This document shows positions 27,501 through 36,500 of a stretch of 64,000 nucleotides of DNA, one piece after another. Each line of letters starts with the position of its first letter. The stretch's first letter is position 1. The position numbers and the translations under genes were made by a program. Where the stretch lies: assembly GCF_037975245.1 (NCBI RefSeq), contig NC_092570.1, positions 701,501 to 765,500 on the forward strand, in the 5' to 3' direction. The notes beneath the pieces are model-generated. The model searched no databases and was not told where the DNA came from. It worked only from the letters and a program-made list of their open reading frames with translations. Source of the stretch: Apostichopus japonicus (taxonomy: Eukaryota; Echinodermata; Holothuroidea; Aspidochirotida; Stichopodidae).

Positions 27501-30500
27501 CAGTGAGATATCTGTACCATGTGATATGAATTGTCCAATGAGCCATGAGTTCTGTGTGCAATCTTTGTAGAAAACAACAAACATGGCGGCTCCCACGGGC
27601 GCTAGTCAGCCTCCGACACACGGAAATCTACAGTGCTCAGTGCACATTGAATCTGTAAAATTTGAAGCAGTCAAGGCACTGACGAATAAACGATGGACTA
27701 AAGTTACTTCCTGCGCTAAAGATTGGCTTAATCTCAGCGGCGGAGACAGTGATATCGCTGTACTACTGATTACTCCATGGCCTACTACGATCAAGCGTGT
27801 GTTCAACAGCATAGTATGATGGGGTTCCACGATAAGTGTTACAGGCGGTTCATTGATAGCAAGCACATTGCTGCAAGAAAACGGACAGTTCCAGAGGAGA
27901 CCCCATATGATTTTAAACGAAGAATTGACGGAAAAGATCGAGGAAACCAAGCAGAAGCTCTGGTGTATTGCCTGTTCAATGTATTATATGTGGGAAAAGA
28001 AACAATACATTACTCAGCGTTGCAAACGGGTGCAGGACAAGCTGCAGCAGGCAGAGACTTTCGATGGAGGTAAGCCTAAGCATACTACACGACTCTACTT
28101 GTACTTCTGTGGCATAGTTAAAGTGTTAAGAGAAGTTGCATAATGCAAGATCAGTAGCTCTTGAGGGATAGAATCCAAGTCAAAGGGCACAGTGTTGGAC
28201 CTGAACATAATATAATTAGTGGCATGGTCATCTGATTTGTTTTGTTATAAGGTGGTAGGAACGGAAATTTGTTTCAAATTCTCCATCTGGGGCACTAGCC
28301 TAAGTGTTAAATACAGGCTTCATAGTTTTCTTACTGTGGCCCTTTATTTGAATGATAGAGATATTATATTAGTTAGAAAAATAAGTGTAACAAAGGTGCA
28401 ATAAGGTTAGGTTTGCAAGGTCGTATGGTCAGCCTGTCTAGCTTTACCAAAATGAACAAGTATCTGTCTCCTTTATTATTAGTAACAGATATAATCTACC
28501 ATTGTATAATTTAAACCATAACATTAAGAGATAATGTACTGTACTGTCAAAAAAAGCCTGTTTTAATTCTTTCTTGCATGACACTGGTTTGCAAAATTTG
28601 AATGTGTCTTTGTTTGTCCATAGAAGATGAGCAGATCACATAAAATTGTCTTAGTTCTTATTTGTTCAAACTTACATTTTGATCAACAGAAAATGCAAAA
28701 CAATTTGCTTTTTTTATTTCATTTTATTAAAGTATTGCTTCGACAAGCAGCAAAGCGGAAAAAAGATGAGCCCAGATTTTATGAATATTAGAGGAAAAGA
28801 CCGTGTTGCCATTGAAGTGAGGTACCACTCTCTATGTTGAAGCAACTAGATACAATTCTTGACAAGGAAGACATACAGATCTTGAAAGGTAAAGTACTCT
28901 CTTCAATGTGTGGTTCATTGAGTGTTCAGGGGTGGATCTAGGACTTTTGGAATATGGGGGTCCTCCCCCAAGGAAAATTAAAAAATTCTCTAAACGCTTT
29001 GAGATGCAATATCAGGTTAATCTTTCTATTGAAATTATTAAAGTAATTTGCAACATATTTCTAGCTGAATTGTAATTATATTGGTACCCCATCATAAAAT
29101 GTGAGACTCAAAAATATCCAATTTCATGGTACAAGGTGTTCTGTTCATCTCCTCCTCAGAGCAGAGTTTACCACCAACAAAAGATGCTCCGATCCAGCAT
29201 GTTAAGCGCTGCACCAACCAGGCTGCTATTCACAGTAGGGCATTGCAGCAAAGGATTGATGCACTCTTACCAGAGGGACATGGATGAAAACTTGAAAATG
29301 ATGACCTTATAATCACTTAGATGACGAAGCCACCTGACCCAGATGTTTTGCTTCAGTGTGTCAGCAGTAGCTGTAGAGTCGGCAAATGTCTTAAAGGAAG
29401 ATGTTCCTGAATGAATGCACAACTACCGTGTACAGACCTATGTAAATATAGAAATTGCAGCAACTTCCAAGAAGATGTTGAGATTGTTGATGCAGGGGAA
29501 GATGATTTGGAGGATGAACTGTGATGGTGTTAACTCTTGATATCTTAGTCTGAAATTTTAATCAAGTTTGAAGTTTGTGAAGAGGGTTAACTTTTTCAAA
29601 GTCATGTTGTGATTATTTTGTTCCCCAGAGTTTAAAGGAACCAGAAAACATGATCTTATTCATATATTCATTTTAGCTATTAGTAGTTTTACGTAGATTA
29701 CCCTACCTAACAGACACCTTATGATAAATATCCACATTTTCTTCAAATCACACTTTTTTTGCTGAGAGGGGAGGGGGGAGGAGGGTGTTATGGGCATGCT
29801 TTACCTCTTGCATATTCACAACTACATTTACTGATGACGATGACGCAAATACCACATCCTGAAACCAGTCAGAGGTTTATATACTGTTGTTGGGGAACCA
29901 TCGCCCCTGACCATGTTCCAATATCACGGTTCTTTATTGTTTTGCCGTAACATTTCGTTACCTGTTTTATTCATATTGTTAACACGTTTTGTGCATCTGT
30001 TCAAGTTTTGACTGAAGGATATTCAAGTCTTTAGTGACTTTTATTTCATCTAATTATCTTCACCTCTACTACGGAATGGACTTTCCCTTTTCCATACCAT
30101 ATCTGACTTCCATGCAGTGAATTGAAGTGGATCCTGTTATAACTAGTACAACTGTCCTTGGATGAACTTTTAATCACTTATTAATTCCTCGCCGCGCCTT
30201 TTGATGAAGAACCTGTATCTTGAATCATCGCAAAGGCCAGCTCTACTACACCATTGAGTGTATCGACCCAGTCTTAATAGATACATTATTTCTTTCTATC
30301 TGGGGCTTAAGTTAACTGTCTTCGTTATTCACTTATTTGTACCATTCACCTTTATTATTCATATTATTTGTAGAATATAGAACCATTATTATTCAAAATA
30401 CCATTCAAAACCTTGTGATCTTTTCTTTTATACGTTAACTCCCTTGGAAACACTTTTTGCAGGAATACGAATTATAAACATGTCGTTTCCGTAACATGGA

Positions 30501-33500
30501 GAAAGTACCTAGTTTTGCAGAAGACTGTAGAAAGAGTACTAAGGTAACGGATATATACCGACTAACTTTATTTCACATCTACGATATGCCATGATGTCTT
30601 AGTGTGCCAACTTATATATTGATTTATACAAAAGAAATAACTCACTGGTCTTGGGGCATTGGCACATCTCACTGTAACTAGGGATTTAGCTACATGTAAA
30701 GTAGAGGGGGGGGTTCACATGTGTAAAACAGTTTGGATGGGGAGTGTAACAATTATGGAGAGGAACTTTTCATTATATGTGTATATTTACGCATACATGC
30801 ACAGAAGAAATGCATTCATAACATAGGGGGAAAATCTAAAAATATTTGATTTATTACAAAGCATTATATCTGAGTTTATTAAAAGTGGTACATTTTTATA
30901 ATTAAAACCCTTAAGTTATAATGTGCAAAAATTGTATTTCATATTTCAAAGTTGAAAATGTGATTTTTTACCATTTTGGCAAAAATGGAGGGGGGGGGGG
31001 AGGGCATAACTTGTAATGCCTGAAAACAACCCTCACTGACCCTTAGACCAGAATCCTCTTCCACCATTCTTGTAACCCTGACCCAACTATTATACAAAAA
31101 AAAATATATCAGTCGTAATTAAACATATAAGAAAAGAGTGGTATGTATGCACCACTGTACCAAATCTAACGTTAGCACATGTGTTCCTAATACATAGCAT
31201 CGTAGCACGTAATGTCTACATAACATACCCAATTTCAAGGGTGCGTTACAAAAATACTGCAGGAAATTTTTTGGAGAACTTTTGATATAATGTTTGTGAT
31301 GCACTAAACTACCCAAAAATGCATTAAAAGTCTAGACCCGGTGTTGCTGGAACGAAACTGATTTTACAGCCACATTTTGAGCTTCAGCTGATGGCCTATT
31401 TTGTTGAAAAGTAAAAAGGAAGTAAGTAATCAAAATGTGCCGTTTTGTTGAAAATCATTCAAATACTGATATTTGTTGAACAGAATTCTCAGAGGGTCTA
31501 TTTTGTTTGAATGTTTTGAGATGATTTTTAAATCAGGAGGCGAGAGGTATTTGTGAGAACAGATACTGAAGAGGAAGGTAGCTTTCATCATCGACATTTG
31601 TTCAAACTTTTTGTCCCTGATTCACACATCAATCTGCTTTACACATTTCCATATTTGAGTACTTAGTGTATCTTAATATTAAAGGCTATTGATACACATT
31701 TGACAAAGAGGGGTCATATTGCAAGTTTGTTTTGAAGCCACTTCACTCGGACAAGGATGTATTTGAAATACAGTGGGATGCAAAAATAAATGCAAGCTTT
31801 GTTTACAATTTCAGATGGAGTCTATAGAGAAATATACAAAGGTATAGAGAAGGAGCACTTAGCCATTGACCTTCGACCTGGTACCTTATACAAAGTGAGG
31901 GTGTCATGCACCAGCAGGGGTGGTACTAGCCCAGTGAGTATTCAAGAAACCAACTTTCCAATGTTTCTGCTAGTGTTTGCATTGGACAGTGTTACTTAAC
32001 ACTTAGAGGGAGATTTATTGGAAGAGGAGGTATGTCGGGGAGGCAGGGTTGCTACCTTATTGCAAGCCTTATTGCAAGTAAGGTTTGTGTAATTTACATA
32101 AGACCATAAAATGTGAAGATTCAAAAGGCATTTGTGATATGTGATGTTTATTCAGTGGGTGGGGCTTTGATTTATTAGGACCCAATTTAAAGGAGCCTTT
32201 ATTCTCAAAGGACCATCTCTACCTAACTTGATGAAATGGCTCCTTTTTTTTCTACAAAAGAAGAATAGAATTGATATATTGATCTGGCGGCAGTTTTAAA
32301 TTGCTAATAGCCGAAACATTTGATTGATACAACTGCAATCATGCTGTGTGTTGAACTTCACCATCAACTAGGATTGACCAGACTTGACGCCATTGAAGAT
32401 GTTGATATCATTATTAAACGTTTCATTCTGTTGTTATTTCTCCCTGCACAGTTTTCCGATGTCTGTTCACTCACAACTCTTCCAGTCTGTCCAGGGCAGT
32501 GCCCGCCCCCAAGACTGCATGGGAGGCCCAAAGCAGTCACTCTCAGTTTAAGATGGAGTAAGTTGGCAATCAGGAATTTTTCTATAACGATGCAAAGTCC
32601 CCTGCAAATGAGTTTGATGCAAAATATTGAGTAAATTTGACTTGATTATCAACTCTCCTTCAATTGTGCATGCAGATCAGGTTTGATATGATCCCCCTTA
32701 TGCTAGTGATGGTAATGTCCAGAAGTTATATGGGGGGGGGGGGGGGGCTTTGACCCAGTGTATGAAAATTTACAAAACGGGTTAATAAAGAGACACTAAA
32801 CAGATTGGGTGCATCTAAGGTAATACTGAGCACAGAAGGCAGCCGGTTTATATTAGTACAACAGCAAGAGTACAAGTTAGGTCTCCCTCGGTGTTAGTAT
32901 GGTTGCAAGGCTCTTAAGCGTGATTATCAAATTTGGCATTGGTACCTTTATTTAATTCTATTTTAAATACCAGCGTACTAGTACAAATCCACAAGTCTAA
33001 GTACTTTGAGTGCAGACTTAGTACTACGAGTGCAGACTGGGCACTTTGAGTACATACTGAATACTGCATGTACAGATTTAATATATGACTGCACAGGGGA
33101 TTGACCCCCCCCAAAAAAAAAAGTGTTGAACAGCCATCAAGGTTTACACAAGAAATTAATGATGAAGTGTTTGACAAAAACAATAGGAGTCACTCACAAG
33201 AAAAGACAGTTGTCTATTTATTGGTTTTCATTTTCATTTGTCTAGGCCCTCCTGAATATGATGGTGGGGTTGCAATCTCTGAGTTTGTAGTGGAGATGAC
33301 AGCAGCTGACCCAGATGGACCTGCCCAGGAAGTGCATCGTGGACCGGCAGACGTGACAGAATGTTGTGTTAACAATTTGCTTCCTGGGAAGGTTTACAGT
33401 TTTGCAGTCCAGGCATTCAACAGAGTTGGGGTGAGTGGTAGTCTCAAACCTTTGTAAAGAAATCACAAGGATCAATATGTGGAATCTCTAGGGATGATGG

Positions 33501-36500
33501 TAATCTCATACACTCAGACGTGAACTTTTTAAGAGGAAAAGCAGATTTTCGCTTGTTGTTTTTTCACCTCCGTGTTTTTTGCCAACATTACCACGGTTTT
33601 GTATTTTTCAATGTAATGAGAATTTCAGGACATATATATAGATATATATTCATGAATATAAATATATGCCTGCCAAAACCCAAAAGGAACATTTTCGCTT
33701 CAAAAGATGAAGTTTCTAGGTGCAGCCCTCGTATGTAATGCATTTTCCATCAAGTGTATGGTTTAGTTGATATTTGCATGCAGGGCACCAGCCTACCTAG
33801 ACTAGACAGCTCATTGTACGATCACTAACTCTGCCATACATCTTCTTTTGTTTAAAAGTCAGGCTTATATCTGGAAACAGCATAGAAGTTGGGAATTTGT
33901 GGCTTGACCTCTTTTTCGTATAAGTATGGCCTTCAAGTTTTGATGAGATGCATATATGTAGTGACCAAGAACAGGCATCTTACGACAGGGTTTAAACGCA
34001 TCCCTAGCTATTTACAAATACCGAAATCTCTTTGCAGAATAAATTCATCATTTCGGATTTTCTTCTTTTCTTTCTGATCATTTTCCAGTCTGGTCCATTT
34101 TCTGAACCCTTACAAATCACTACAGGCGCTGGGCCTCCTGAAAGGCCTGGCAACCTAACTGCAACGTTCAAATCCCCTACCTCGGCTTGTGTGAGCTGGG
34201 AGACGCCTTGCAGCAATGGTGCCGAAGTGACCGAGTATAAGTTAGAGAAAGCCTGGTCTTGTGATGGCCCATATGGTCTGGTAAGGAACCAAACAATATC
34301 CTTTCATTTAAAGCACTTGCTTTGCCTTTTTGTAAAATTGTAAATACCATATCCTACTTAAGCCCCATAGCAATCATTTTATTAAAACTTAGGGACTTAA
34401 GCAACAAAAAGAATTTCTCTCACAAAGTGAAAGTCCCTGAAGAATGGACTCTGCACTTGGAGTTCACGATCCTGCACAGGCATGCTAGCGAAAAAGTAAA
34501 AAATGCCTGACTGTTATGTTAGTGTCGTCATGTGATTCGTTCTGGACCGTCCCAAGTTTTTTAGGGTAGGTTGGAATCATCACTTACAGTCAACAGACCT
34601 GTCGTAGTACCTACAACGAAGAAGTTCTGGATATTTTGTGATTTTACCATAGCAACAGAAACTTGACCCACACTGAAGTGAGCGAATCTGTCCCTCAGTG
34701 CATTTTTCAGAAAAGTGAACTAGATAAATGATGTAACTTTGCCCAGCTAGGTGAAAAAACCATCATTATGCTTATCGACACACTTGCTAAGGACCAACTA
34801 CAGTTTTCTATCATCTTCTTGAAGGATGTGTCCTGTGGTTGAGGTTTGCATGGTATCAACAGAGGATGGATGGAAAAACTGGAGTCTTGTTGCAAATAAT
34901 GACATCTACCCAGAGAAAAGAAAATGAAAATGTTGTTGGCCTGATAAGAAATAATATTAATCGACTAAGAAAGTAATTAACTGTAACGAAAGATGTTGTT
35001 TTGTTTTGCTCTGACCTGCAGGCTTACACAGGTCCTTCGACATCATGTGAGCTCCGTTCCTTAAGACCAGCCACCTACTACTACCTCAAGGTACAGGCAA
35101 TTAACGCAGCTGGTCCAGGCGACTTTAGTGATGTCACTTCCTGTACATCTCCATCCTCATCACCAGAGGTCGTTCCTTCTTTAAGAGTAATTTCTTCCAC
35201 TTCAGATTCCCTCTTGTTGAAATGGACTGAACCAAATAACTGTGGGGAAGAAATTTTAGCATACAACATTGATATAGGAAAGGACCAGACCATTGTAGTA
35301 GAAGGGAACGTCACAGAGTATTGCATAGACCAATTAGAAGCAGATTCAAAGTACAGGTATGTAAAACAAATGATGTTACGGTTGTGGTTCCACTTTCTGT
35401 GTCGTAATGCTGCATTTTGCAGCAAATCATCCGTTTGCTCCATTCTGGCCAGAGAATGTGATACTTCTCAATCAAAGCAAGACATCCATGTGGTTACACT
35501 TATTCAATCTGGAAAACAATATTGTTACAAGTTGCATTTTATAATGAGACATTTCTTACCTTGGTTGCTTTTAATAGTAGCTTGAATCACATGCAAATAG
35601 CGGATCTGAAATCTAGAAAAATCTTGACTCTTACTTAACTATTTGAAATGAAAATGAAAAGTCAAGATGGTGACGTACGTTGTTACAGGATCTTGATATC
35701 AAAAAGGATACAAAAATGTTTGGGACAAGCCGAATGCAACATGCACCTTCAAGACTTTTAGCATGTTTGTATCCTGAACAAATCTTCCCTGTCTCTGATG
35801 AAGTAAAACATCTAAAAAATTCAAGAAAGGGAATAGTTACTCCATCTGCTGACAAAATGTGATAATTCTTTGAAAGACAAATTATTAAAGGCTGCTGTAG
35901 TAAAAACCCTATCTCTTTACGGTTTCCGTTAGTTTGTAAATGTTTTTTGTTCCAAAGACATTTGAAGTTGCCCGCAGAAATTGATGGTTAAAATGTTCCT
36001 TAGTAGTCATTGTATATAAGGTCTATAATATCCATCAAATGGGCACATTTTTGAAATTTCACAGTAAATTGCTTGAATTTTATTTTTGGTTTTTGTACTT
36101 AAAAATATGCATTTGTTTTATATAATTGCTAACTTTTGCAATACAGGAGACATAGCTTCCTGAGCCAAAGAAATCTCTTTCTCCTTTGAAAATTTGCTTT
36201 ACAGTTTTATAGTTTGTCCTCATATTCAAATTTTGAGAAGGAAAGAACAACTCATTTGATCAGAATATGATTAAACCTAAGCTCATTCCTTTTCTCTGTA
36301 GGATACGTATCCAAGCTGTAAATAGCAAAGGTGCTGGTCCATACAGTGCCACTCTGAAAGCTGTTACGCAAGCTCTACCCCCTCCCCCGCCAAGGTTGGA
36401 ATGCAACATCTACGGCCACCAGAGCCTGAAACTCAAGTGGGTGGACGTATCTAAAGTAGTCAGCACAGAAGGAAAGTCTCTCAATTACTGCCTCGAGATG

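Larger units (their letters stand above)
27281..31396. mobile_element. 4.1 kb element with long terminal inverted repeats, nested in FNDC3 intron 11
   Basis: The 27281-27421 segment is an imperfect inverted copy of 31258-31396. Perfect blocks include GGCCATCAGCTGAAG (27281 and 31382-31396), TTTCGTTCCAGCAAC (27311 and 31343-31357), CAAAAGTTCTCC (27384 and 31273-31284) and CCTGCAG. The enclosed DNA contains a broken gene in the + orientation. Structure fits a DNA transposon. Exact outer ends and target-site duplication could not be fixed; weaker similarity may extend outward to about 27150 and 31530. Confidence 0.7.
33431..36301 (+). other. FNDC3 introns 14, 15 and 16 (with exons 15 and 16 between)
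   Basis: Introns 33431-34088, 34281-35021 and 35357-36301. I see no repeat, RNA gene or extra exon in them. Confidence 0.75.
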
